NCBI GenBank assembly: GCA_021790555.1
Contig: JAJYGY010000051.1
Coordinates: 1 to 5,551 of the forward strand
Reading direction: 5' to 3'
Length of the DNA stretch: 5,551 nt
Source of the DNA: a bacterium
GTDB lineage: Bacteria > Oederibacteriota > JAJYGY01
Below are positions 1 through 5,342 of this stretch, one piece after another. The translations under genes were made by a program, and so were the position numbers. Numbering within the stretch: position 1 is the first letter of the stretch; the number at the start of each line of letters is the position of its first letter. The notes beneath the pieces were generated by a model. The model was not told the DNA's origin and searched no databases. It worked only from the letters and a program-made list of their open reading frames with translations.

Positions 1-881
1 ACCGCGTCGCCCACGGCGAAGATGTCGGGATCGCTGGTGCGCATGGAGGCGTCCACCAGGATGCCGCCCGTCCTCCCCAGGCTCAGGCCCGCCTCGCGGG
101 CCAGCCTGGCCTCGGGCCGCACCCCGATGGCCACCACCGCCAGCGCGCATTCCAGGGACGTCCCGTCGCCCAGGTCGGCGCGCAATCCTCCGGCTTCCGT
201 GGGGCGCAGGCCCTTCAGCCCGGTCTTCAGGCGCAGGTCCACGCCGGAGTCCACCAGCTCCTGGTGCAGGAAGGACGCCATCTCCGGGTCGGCCGGGCCC
301 AGCACCTGGCCCGCCAGCTCCACCAGGGAGACCTCCATCCCCCGTCCGCGGAAGGCCTCGGCCATCTCCAGGCCGATGAAGCCGCCTCCCAGCACCAGGG
401 CCCGCGAGCCCCGTCCGGCCTCCGGAAGCTTTTCGAGGTGCTTCTCGATGTCGTCCATGTCCTTCAGGCTTCGAAGCGTGAAGACGCCCGGCAGGTCCAG
501 GCCCGGCAGGGGAGGGCGGACAGGCTCGGCGCCCGGGCTGAGGATGAGGAAGTCGTAGGGCTGGTCGAACTCGGCGCCGCCAGCCAGCGGGCGGAGGGTC
601 AGGATCTTGGACTTGCGGTCGATCTTCACGGCCTCTGTCCTGAGCAAAACCTTGACGCGGAACCGGTCCCGCATGCCCTCGGGGGTCTGCTGCAGCAGGT
701 CCCGCCTGTCGCGGATTTCGCCCCCGATATGGTAGGGAAGGCCGCAGTTGGCGAAGGAGATGTGCCCGCCCCTCTCCACCAGGACGATTTCCGCGTCCTC
801 GTTCAGGCGCCTGGCCCGGGCCGCGGCCGCCGCGCCACCCGCCACGCCCCCCACGATCACGATCAAGGGTTTCCCGTTCAT
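1..881 (-). CDS. CoA-disulfide reductase / NADH oxidase family flavoprotein, N-terminal part
   Basis: The gene starts at ATG 881 and runs off the left edge after 293 codons, so the C-terminus is missing. It reads as a two-dinucleotide-binding-domain FAD/NAD(P)H disulfide reductase. Near the N-terminus there is an FAD Rossmann motif GGVAGG (residues 11-16). The motif SFANCGLPYHIGG follows, with a single redox Cys at about residue 46. A second Rossmann motif LVLGGGFIGLEMAEAF (about 162-177) binds NAD(P)H, and the second FAD motif IFAVGDA lies at the cut end. The SFANCGLPY motif with one Cys is typical of CoA-disulfide reductases, NADH oxidases and the Npsr-type persulfide/polysulfide reductases, as opposed to the CxxxxC of lipoamide or glutathione reductases. 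Some members carry a C-terminal rhodanese domain, which would lie outside the window. A cytoplasmic thiol or persulfide reduction role is inferred. It is separated from the upstream gene by a terminator, so it is probably its own transcription unit. Confidence 0.93.
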   Translation of the reverse strand, partial: MNGKPLIVIVGGVAGGAAAAARARRLNEDAEIVLVERGGHISFANCGLPYHIGGEIRDRRDLLQQTPEGMRDRFRVKVLLRTEAVKIDRKSKILTLRPLAGGAEFDQPYDFLILSPGAEPVRPPLPGLDLPGVFTLRSLKDMDDIEKHLEKLPEAGRGSRALVLGGGFIGLEMAEAFRGRGMEVSLVELAGQVLGPADPEMASFLHQELVDSGVDLRLKTGLKGLRPTEAGGLRADLGDGTSLECALAVVAIGVRPEARLAREAGLSLGRTGGILVDASMRTSDPDIFAVGDA

Positions 882-947
882 GGAAGCTCCTTTCAGGGTT
901 GGTTCCTTCAACCATCCAGAGACAGGCTTTTGCGAAAGGATTCGCCC
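882..947 (-). promoter_or_regulatory. Leader and RBS of the flavoprotein gene
   Basis: This is the stretch between the terminator and ATG 881. GAAAGGAG (894-887) is a strong Shine-Dalgarno site with a 5-nt spacer. Two short perfect inverted repeats are visible: TGGTT-N5-AACCA (900-914) and GCGAA-N4-TTCGC (932-945). Either could be an operator. I see no convincing -35/-10 pair, although a transcription start is expected here because of the preceding terminator. Confidence 0.5.
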
Positions 948-985
948 AAAAGAAAAAAGGCCACCCCGGTCTCCCGGGATGGCCT
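948..985 (-). terminator. Intrinsic terminator
   Basis: Read on the minus strand, AGGCCAUCCCGG (985-974), loop GAGA and CCGGGGUGGCCU (969-958) form a 12-bp stem with one G-U wobble. A tract UUUUU-C-UUUU follows down to 948. It lies 23 nt past the stop of the zinc-ribbon gene, so it ends the radical SAM gene group and separates it from the flavoprotein gene. Confidence 0.9.
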
Positions 986-1008
986 GGACGCCCGCCGCCG
1001 ACGCGGGG

Positions 1009-1185
1009 TCACCCGCCTTTGGCGCGCCGGATCCGCTCGATGAGGTCCGCCGGGCTCATGCCGTGCATGAGGGGATGGAAGCAGCGCACGCAGACGTGGG
1101 TTTCCCTTCCGCCGAAGCGGCAGGCCATCAGCACTTCGTCGTCCGATTCCTGGCCGCAAAACTCGCACGCCGGTTTTTCGCCCAT
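1009..1185 (-). CDS. Small CxxC/CxxC zinc-ribbon-like protein, 58 aa
   Basis: This 58-residue protein starts at ATG 1185, behind a G-rich Shine-Dalgarno (GGGGGGAG) a few bases upstream. It has two CxxC knuckles, CEFC (Cys7, Cys10) and CVRC (Cys32, Cys35), with an extra Cys22 and histidines at 30, 37 and 41. The spacing resembles a zinc ribbon, or less likely an Fe-S-binding mini-protein. The C-terminus (PADLIERIRRAKGG) looks like a short basic helix. It begins 32 nt after the radical SAM stop codon and is the last gene before the intrinsic terminator, so it is very likely co-transcribed with that enzyme. Its function is not recognised. A regulator, an enzyme partner or a metal-handling protein are all possible. 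A RiPP precursor is a weaker alternative, because the paired CxxC knuckles look structural. Confidence 0.82.
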   Translation of the reverse strand: MGEKPACEFCGQESDDEVLMACRFGGRETHVCVRCFHPLMHGMSPADLIERIRRAKGG

Positions 1186-1217
1186 GACTCCCCCCAAAAA
1201 AGGTGTGTGTTCCCGCC

Positions 1218-2387
1218 TCAGGCCCCCACCAGGCCCCAGCGGATCTCCTCGTCGCTCAGGTAGCATTCCGGATCCTCGTCCATGGGATCCCCGCGCAGGG
1301 CCAGGGCCCGCGAACGCAGCCCGCCCCCGCATTCCCTGAGGAAGGCGCAGGCAGCGCAGCGTCCCTTGAGGAAGACCGACCCGTCCCTCAGGAACTGGAG
1401 GACCCGGTTGTTCCCGTCCTCCCAGATGCGGCTGAAGGGCTCGCGGACGGCGTTGCCCAGGGGCGACCGCCAATAGGGGTCCGGGTGGACGTTCCCGGCC
1501 GGGTCGATGTAGGCCATCTCCACCCCCGCCCGGGCCGGTCCGTGCTCGCAAAGCCAATCACCGATCTCGCCCGCGCGGTCCGGGTGGTTTTTGGCCAGTT
1601 TGAGCATCAGGTAGGGGCCGTCGGCGGGCTGGTTGTCGGTGAGGACCTCGATGCTCCTCCCCCGCGAAAGGAGTTCGCGGGCCTTGTGCAGGATCTGGAT
1701 CAACAGCACGCGGGTTTCTTCCGGGCTTAAACGCGGGCCCTCCGGGCTCCAGCCGCGGCCCCCGTAGACCGGATGGCAGAAGCGGATCCTCTGGACCCCC
1801 TCGCGGTCCGCCACCTCGAAGACCCAGTTCAGTTCCTGGGCGGAGTCCGGATCCAGGCCGAAGCGGATGGCCACCTCCAGCCCCGCCTTTTTCGCCGCGC
1901 GGATCCCGTGGAGCGCCGCCTCGAAGGCTCCCGGCACCCCGCGCCTGGCGTCGTGCAGGGCCTTGCGCCCCTCCAGCCGCACCGAGACCGAGGCCGCCCC
2001 GGCCTCGCGCAGGGCCTGGGCACGCTCCGGGGTGAGCAGGGCGCCGTTGCTGTCCACGCCCACGCGGATCCCCAGCTCCACGGCCCTGCGGATCAGGATG
2101 TCCAGGTCCGGCCGGGCCAGCGGCTCCCCGCCCCACAGGCGCAGGTGGGTCACGCCGGCCTCCCCCAGGCCGTCCAGAAGGCCGAGCGCGTCCCGCGTGG
2201 AAAGCTCCCCGGCGAAGACCTGGTCCTCGGATCCGCTCAGGCACCTGGCGCAGGAATAGTTGCAGCGGCGCGTGGGGCTCCACACGATCAGGGGGCTTCC
2301 AAAGAGGCGCGAACGGCTCCGCCGGAATCCTCCCGTCCACTTTTCCACGCTGGGCTGGCCGAAATAGAGCCTGGTGAGGTTGATCAT
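1218..2387 (-). CDS. Radical SAM/SPASM enzyme, NirJ/AhbC-like (heme d1 / siroheme-derived heme synthesis family)
   Basis: The protein has 389 aa. The start is ATG 2387 behind GGGAGGA; an in-frame extension to 2963 lies inside the DsrE-like gene and is rejected. The 4Fe-4S/SAM motif is CNYSCARC (Cys42, Cys46, Cys49), with WGGEPL at 85-90 and DSNGALLT at about 112-119. The C-terminal half contains DNQPADGPYL (251-260), AGNVHPDPYW (297-306), GNAVREPFSRIW (311-322) and the auxiliary cluster cysteines of KGRCAACAFLREC (Cys344, Cys347, Cys353) and DPECYL (Cys375). From memory, this block order matches NirJ (heme d1 side-chain removal) and AhbC (didecarboxysiroheme to Fe-coproporphyrin III), including the N-terminal MI-x-x-(S/T)RLYxG. 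Odd points: the usual CxHCY is CARCL, the usual SLDG is RLEG, and the usual GGN(A/S)SG segment is replaced by CEHGPARAG (280-288). The family is secure; the exact substrate is not, so no symbol is given. It is the third gene of a probable operon. Confidence 0.88.
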   Translation of the reverse strand: MINLTRLYFGQPSVEKWTGGFRRSRSRLFGSPLIVWSPTRRCNYSCARCLSGSEDQVFAGELSTRDALGLLDGLGEAGVTHLRLWGGEPLARPDLDILIRRAVELGIRVGVDSNGALLTPERAQALREAGAASVSVRLEGRKALHDARRGVPGAFEAALHGIRAAKKAGLEVAIRFGLDPDSAQELNWVFEVADREGVQRIRFCHPVYGGRGWSPEGPRLSPEETRVLLIQILHKARELLSRGRSIEVLTDNQPADGPYLMLKLAKNHPDRAGEIGDWLCEHGPARAGVEMAYIDPAGNVHPDPYWRSPLGNAVREPFSRIWEDGNNRVLQFLRDGSVFLKGRCAACAFLRECGGGLRSRALALRGDPMDEDPECYLSDEEIRWGLVGA

Positions 2388-2404
2388 GGGTCCTCCCGGG
2401 ATGC

Positions 2405-2827
2405 TCAGGCCTGGGGCCCGGCGCCGCGGCCCCGGCCCGCCCTGCCGTTTTCCGGCCCCCCGAAAAAGACCTCGTCGCTCTCTTCCAGGAGCCTTCCAAA
2501 ATCCTCGGCCTTGAGGCCCCGGGCCAGGCTCAGGGGCCTTCCCTGCCCCGCCGCGCGGGAACCGCCGCAGGCCCGCAGTTCCCCTCCCTCTTCGACGAAG
2601 GCGGCCAGCACGGGCCGTATCGGGAACTCGGGGCCGTGCAGTTCCTCGCAGCGCGTCCCGTTCCCCACCAGCAGAAGCCAGGTGTGGTAGCCCCGGCTCA
2701 GTCCCTTGCCCGCCAGGCTGACGGCCACCAACACCTTCTCGAGGTCGTCCTGGTCCAGCACCACGCAGAACCGCCTCTGGCGGCTGCCGTCCTTCACGCA
2801 CGGTTGTTTGGAATCCGGTGTGGCCAT
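2405..2827 (-). CDS. DsrE-family-like protein, 140 aa
   Basis: The start ATG 2827 is chosen because AAGGGGG lies 7 nt upstream and because similarity to the family begins soon after it. An in-frame ATG at 2938 would add 37 residues of unrelated-looking sequence. The fold signature is that of DsrE/DsrF/YchN-like sulfur-relay proteins. A beta strand FCVVLDQ (20-26) is followed by a helix with VLVAVSLAGKGLSRGYH (32-48) and the strand TWLLLVGNG (49-57). EEGGELRACGGS (79-90) is the family's Cys segment, and LLEESDEVFFG (113-123) is the usual end strand. Family members often read ACGTCxxARG here. This protein keeps Cys87 but has Ser at the second Cys position. The last 20 residues are rich in Gly and Arg. 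It ends 17 nt before the radical SAM start, so the two are probably co-translated. A sulfur-carrier role is inferred from the family; a regulatory or scaffold role is possible. Confidence 0.8.
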   Translation of the reverse strand: MATPDSKQPCVKDGSRQRRFCVVLDQDDLEKVLVAVSLAGKGLSRGYHTWLLLVGNGTRCEELHGPEFPIRPVLAAFVEEGGELRACGGSRAAGQGRPLSLARGLKAEDFGRLLEESDEVFFGGPENGRAGRGRGAGPQA

Positions 2828-3009
2828 CCAGTTCCCCCTTAAAAGGGGATGCCGGTTGCGCCCGTTTCCGGGATCCGTCCATTTCCAAAACGGCGTCCGC
2901 CGGAACAAGGCCGTCAACCCGCGCCCCAGGGACAGCATGCTCCCGGAGCGGAATTCCGCACATGATCTTCGTCAGGGTTCCCGCGGCCTGGCGCCGGGCC
3001 GGCCAAGGA
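2828..3009 (-). other. Intergenic leader of the DsrE-like gene
   Basis: This 182-nt gap between the 181-aa protein gene and the DsrE-like gene has no supportable ORF. It holds a perfect 12-bp palindrome GCGGAATTCCGC (2948-2959) and a CCCCTT-AA-AAGGGG inverted repeat (2835-2848) that overlaps the ribosome-binding site. TTGACG occurs on the minus strand as a possible -35, but without a good -10 at normal spacing. No U-tailed hairpin is seen, so read-through from the upstream gene is plausible. Confidence 0.4.
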
Positions 3010-3555
3010 TCATTCGTGGCCGGCTTCGGCCTCCCAGGGGTCGACGGCCTTGGCGCTGCGGCAAATTTCGAGGTCGCCGCACATGGGATTGTAGAAGAGG
3101 TAGGGACCCAGGGCGTAGCGGAGGGTTTCGCGGAGCCGTTTCAGGGCCTTTCGGGCCCCCTGGGCCCCGGCGTTTCCGGAACGGCGCAACACAAGGCGGG
3201 CCAGCATGTTGCCGAAGGCGTCGAGGCCCTTGTCGGTCATCACCAGGTGGTAGCGCCGGATCCGGTCGCGGTCGCGGGGATCCGAGGAGATGAGGTGGGG
3301 GTTGGGTTGGAAATTCCAGGAACTTGGGCTGACATCCTCGTCGCAGGCGAGCGAATCCCCGCAGACGTCGTAGGCCACAATGTGCTTGTCGAAAACGAGG
3401 CGCACCAGTTCGCCCAGGGTCATGGCGCTGTCGGCCTTCCACACCATGCCGCTTTCCTGGAAGGCAATGTCCAGGTTGTGGTAGATCCGTTTTTTCAGAT
3501 CCCGCAAGTCCATGCCTTCGGGCAGGCGAAGCTGGTAGGTGTTACGGGGCCGCAT
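3010..3555 (-). CDS. Unrecognised 181-aa protein with two CGDxxxC motifs
   Basis: The start is ATG 3555, preceded by TTGGAGG with a 7-nt spacer. I do not recognise the family. The protein is soluble-looking, with no signal peptide or membrane segment, and rich in charged residues. It contains exactly four cysteines, arranged as two copies of one motif: CGDSLAC (Cys65, Cys71) and CGDLEIC (Cys159, Cys165). They are 94 residues apart, which would suit a metal or Fe-S site built from two halves of the chain, or a redox pair. Between them lies a basic helical stretch (about 116-148). MTDKGLDAFGNMLARLVLR (106-124) resembles a helix-turn-helix-flanking segment of some transcription factors, but I would not call it DNA-binding on that. 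It is the first gene after the FNR-type promoter region and shares strand with the DsrE-like and radical SAM genes downstream, which suggests a role in the same process. Confidence 0.85.
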   Translation of the reverse strand: MRPRNTYQLRLPEGMDLRDLKKRIYHNLDIAFQESGMVWKADSAMTLGELVRLVFDKHIVAYDVCGDSLACDEDVSPSSWNFQPNPHLISSDPRDRDRIRRYHLVMTDKGLDAFGNMLARLVLRRSGNAGAQGARKALKRLRETLRYALGPYLFYNPMCGDLEICRSAKAVDPWEAEAGHE

Positions 3556-3596
3556 GGATTGCCTCCAAGGAAGGGCCTGCTGCCGTCGGGTGTCTC

Positions 3597-3621
3597 ATTT
3601 GCCCGCTCAGCTCAGGCAAAT
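3597..3621 (-). promoter_or_regulatory. Inverted repeat ATTTGCC-N11-GGCAAAT, candidate operator
   Basis: Perfect 7-bp arms (3597-3603 and 3615-3621) flank an 11-nt spacer. One arm overlaps the predicted -10 box and the other lies just past the predicted start at about 3613. Because it straddles the expected start, a repressor-binding DNA operator is more likely than an RNA hairpin. The regulator is unknown. Confidence 0.5.
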
Positions 3622-3661
3622 TCTAACCCCCGGCCCGGCCCAAATCCTTGACCGGCATCAA
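3613..3661 (-). promoter_or_regulatory. Candidate FNR/Dnr-type activated promoter (class II layout)
   Basis: On the minus strand TTGAT-GCCG-GTCAA (3661-3648) matches the FNR/Dnr/NnrR-type consensus TTGAT-N4-ATCAA at nine of ten positions. TAGAAT (3625-3620) is a good -10 box. The start expected 12 nt beyond its first base is 3613, which puts the box centre (3654.5) at -41.5, the standard class II activator position. The hexamer at normal -35 spacing (AGGATT) is poor, as expected for an activator-dependent promoter. It would drive the 181-aa protein gene and probably the DsrE-like, radical SAM and zinc-ribbon genes. The predicted 5' leader is about 58 nt. Confidence 0.62.
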
Positions 3662-3673
3662 TTCGAATGCCAA

Positions 3674-4510
3674 CTATTGGACTGCGGACAACTTCCTGGC
3701 CAGGAAGCGGACCGAATGGATCGTGGAAATGCTTCCCTCGGCCATGCTCGAGGCTCTCTCCAGCAGCCGGCTTCTCTGCAGGGGCTCCAGGCCCGCCGGC
3801 CATTCCGGGGACATGGCCGAAAAGTCCAGGAAAAAGGCCAGCGGAACCTCGTCCTTGTCGATCCAGGGACCCTCCAGGATCATGCCCGCCTGGGAGGCAT
3901 CCCTGCGAAGCGCGGCCAGGCGCCTCACCCGCGGCCGGGAATGCCGGCACTGCAGCGGAAGGGGCAGGTCCAGGCCCGCGGCCGCCATGGCCAGGATCTC
4001 CTCCTGCGCGTCCTGGGGGTCCAGGTCCGCCGTCGCCTCGAAGGAGTGTCCCCAAAGGTTGAAGCAGAACACCCCTTCCCCACGCAGGATGCCCGAGACG
4101 GCCGCCAGGACGCTGCGCTCCTCCATCAGGTGGAAGGCGGCATTGCACAGGACCGCGTCCCAGCGCAGGCCCACTTCCCCCATTTCCTCGGCTTTGTCCC
4201 TGTAGAACCCGCTCACCAGCCCGGACAGGCGGTCCTGGGCCAGGGCCATCATTCCCGGAGCCGGTTCCAGCAGGTGCACCCGGGCGGTGGGAAAGCGCTC
4301 CAGCAGGCGTTCTGAAATCAGCCCCGCGCCGGCGCCCAGGTCCAGGGCGCTGCCGCTGAAATTGCCCGGCAGCTGCGAAATGAGCCTGTCGGCGAGGAGG
4401 GAAAAGATGGGATAACGCAGGGTCAGGGCCAGGTAGGAGCGGGCGCGGGTGTCCCAGCTTTTCAGGGCCCGGTCCTGGGGGGTGGCTGATTTTTGCTCGG
4501 GTGCGTCCAT
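3674..4510 (-). CDS. Class I SAM-dependent methyltransferase, 278 aa
   Basis: The start is ATG 4510, 20 nt after the stop of the double-PilZ gene, with a GGGAG-type ribosome-binding site. The Rossmann methyltransferase signature is clear. Motif I is ALDLGAGAGLI (55-65) and binds SAM. LLEPAPGMM (80-88) follows with the acidic residue Glu82, expected to contact the ribose. WDAVLCNAAFHLM (117-129) is motif IV. The N-terminal SWDTRARSYLALTLRYPIFSLLADRL resembles the entry helix of BioC/UbiE-type small-molecule methyltransferases. The C-terminal part (about 155-278) is unassigned and probably forms the substrate lid. The substrate cannot be told from sequence. There is no transmembrane segment. 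It lies last in the PilZ operon, so it may act in the same signalling or envelope process, but this is only positional. Confidence 0.88.
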   Translation of the reverse strand: MDAPEQKSATPQDRALKSWDTRARSYLALTLRYPIFSLLADRLISQLPGNFSGSALDLGAGAGLISERLLERFPTARVHLLEPAPGMMALAQDRLSGLVSGFYRDKAEEMGEVGLRWDAVLCNAAFHLMEERSVLAAVSGILRGEGVFCFNLWGHSFEATADLDPQDAQEEILAMAAAGLDLPLPLQCRHSRPRVRRLAALRRDASQAGMILEGPWIDKDEVPLAFFLDFSAMSPEWPAGLEPLQRSRLLERASSMAEGSISTIHSVRFLARKLSAVQ

Positions 4511-4530
4511 GCGGCTCCCGTGGGATCCGG

Positions 4531-5328
4531 CTAGGCGCCGGCCTTCTTGGAGACGAAATATTCCACCTTCAGGGCGTCCGCCTTGCTGATTCCCAGGAAA
4601 CGGACGCCCGTGGAGTACTTGCCCGGCTGGGCGTCGGAGGCCTGGCACCACAGGACCACCGCCAGGGCGTGCAGGGGAAGGGGCGGTTCGGGAAGCCGGA
4701 TTTCCAGCAGCAGGTTCGTGCCCTGCGCCACGGGCTTGTCCATCAGAAGGCGGAGGCCCCCCACCGAAATGTTCTCGCTGAGCACGGTCATGGCGTTGTG
4801 GAAATGCCGGGCCTCGGAGAAGGCCTCCATGGAAAGGTGGGTCCTGGCCTCCAGGATCTTCCCCAGTTCCGGCGCGGAGATCTCCCGGAAACGGACCTCC
4901 AGGCTCACCTCCAGGCGGGGGGAGCGCCTCTCCTCCACCTGGGCCAGTTGCAGCCCGCCCGGCCTGGCCGGAGCCGGCCCCAGGGCGCCATCCACCTGGG
5001 CGCGCAGGGCCCTCCTTTCGTCCTCGCCCGGCTCGAGGAACTGCACCCGCATCTCGTGCTGGCCCGGAAGGCTCTCGGCCGGCTGGGAATAGATCACCCG
5101 GGCCGAGAGCCTCAGGGGCTTCTCCAGGCCCGTCAAGGAAAGGCCCACGATGAGGATGTCATGCTTGCGGGCGGCGTGGCGGGCGTGGAAGGCCAGTCCC
5201 CCCTCGGACAGGTTGATGGTCTGGCCGGAATAGGCGAGATCCTCCTCGTCCGTGGCGATCCAGAATTCCAGGGGGAGGGCCAGGCGGGCCCTCCTGGCCG
5301 TTCTTTGGTCGAAGCCGGATGGGGACAT
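4531..5328 (-). CDS. Double PilZ-domain protein, 265 aa
   Basis: The start is ATG 5328, with AGGAGG 7 nt upstream; a longer frame to 5475 is rejected because it lies inside the preceding gene. Two PilZ-like domains are visible. The first covers about 9-115, with basic residues at 9-15 and NLSEGG (Asn39, Ser41, Gly44). The second covers about 132-262, with RRSPR (Arg134, Arg138) and NISVGG (Asn186, Ser188, Gly191). PilZ domains bind c-di-GMP through RxxxR and (D/N)xSxxG. The second domain has both elements in standard spacing. In the first, alignment on the following strand puts Ala11 where the first Arg should be, so binding there may be weak. It has no catalytic or membrane part, suggesting a c-di-GMP effector acting through protein contacts, for example on motility or surface traits. 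Its C-terminal 63 residues are a close paralogue of the preceding gene. Confidence 0.87.
   Translation of the reverse strand: MSPSGFDQRTARRARLALPLEFWIATDEEDLAYSGQTINLSEGGLAFHARHAARKHDILIVGLSLTGLEKPLRLSARVIYSQPAESLPGQHEMRVQFLEPGEDERRALRAQVDGALGPAPARPGGLQLAQVEERRSPRLEVSLEVRFREISAPELGKILEARTHLSMEAFSEARHFHNAMTVLSENISVGGLRLLMDKPVAQGTNLLLEIRLPEPPLPLHALAVVLWCQASDAQPGKYSTGVRFLGISKADALKVEYFVSKKAGA
4537..4725 (-). repeat. Paralogous segment, copy 1 (gap-free match to 5361-5549)
   Basis: This is the 3' part of the double-PilZ gene. It matches 5361-5549 with an offset of exactly 824 nt and no indels over 63 codons. At the protein level about 60% of residues are identical by hand count, and matching stretches are visible in the DNA. 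It reflects a gene duplication and not a recent repeat. Confidence 0.75.
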
Positions 5329-5342
5329 GCCCTGGCCTCCTA
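5329..5342 (-). promoter_or_regulatory. RBS overlapping the upstream stop codon
   Basis: The TAG stop of the upstream PilZ paralogue (5342-5340) is embedded in AGGAGG (5341-5336), the Shine-Dalgarno site of the double-PilZ gene. Terminating ribosomes are placed directly on the next start, which supports translational coupling and fixes ATG 5328 as the start. Confidence 0.8.

Noticed and set aside
855..870. TTGAT-CGTG-ATCGT, FNR-box-like, at the start of the flavoprotein gene
   Set aside because: It lies inside codons for the LIVIV strand of the Rossmann fold and only partly matches the second half-site.
264..1043. Plus-strand open frames across the flavoprotein gene (also 22-558 and 748-1263)
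   Set aside because: They are antisense to a clear FAD/NAD(P)H reductase, show no motif or RBS, and are the usual long shadows of GC-rich DNA.
1773..2690. Long plus-strand frame opposite the radical SAM and DsrE-like genes
   Set aside because: Composition is Pro/Ala/Arg/Gln-rich without domains, and it spans two recognisable minus-strand genes and their gap.
2388..2963. In-frame N-terminal extension of the radical SAM gene to 2963
   Set aside because: It overlaps the DsrE-like gene in another frame; ATG 2387 has its own RBS and matches the family's N-terminus.
2975..3009. GC-rich dyad after the 181-aa protein stop as a terminator
   Set aside because: The stem is imperfect and no U-run follows.
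3650..3673. GGCAT...ATGCC hairpin just after the methyltransferase stop as a terminator
   Set aside because: The stem is only 5 bp with an 8-nt loop and no U-tract follows.
3644..3680. Plus-strand TTGACC with a 17-nt spacer to CAACTA
   Set aside because: The -10 match is poor and no plus-strand gene follows; TTGACC is part of the FNR-type dyad.
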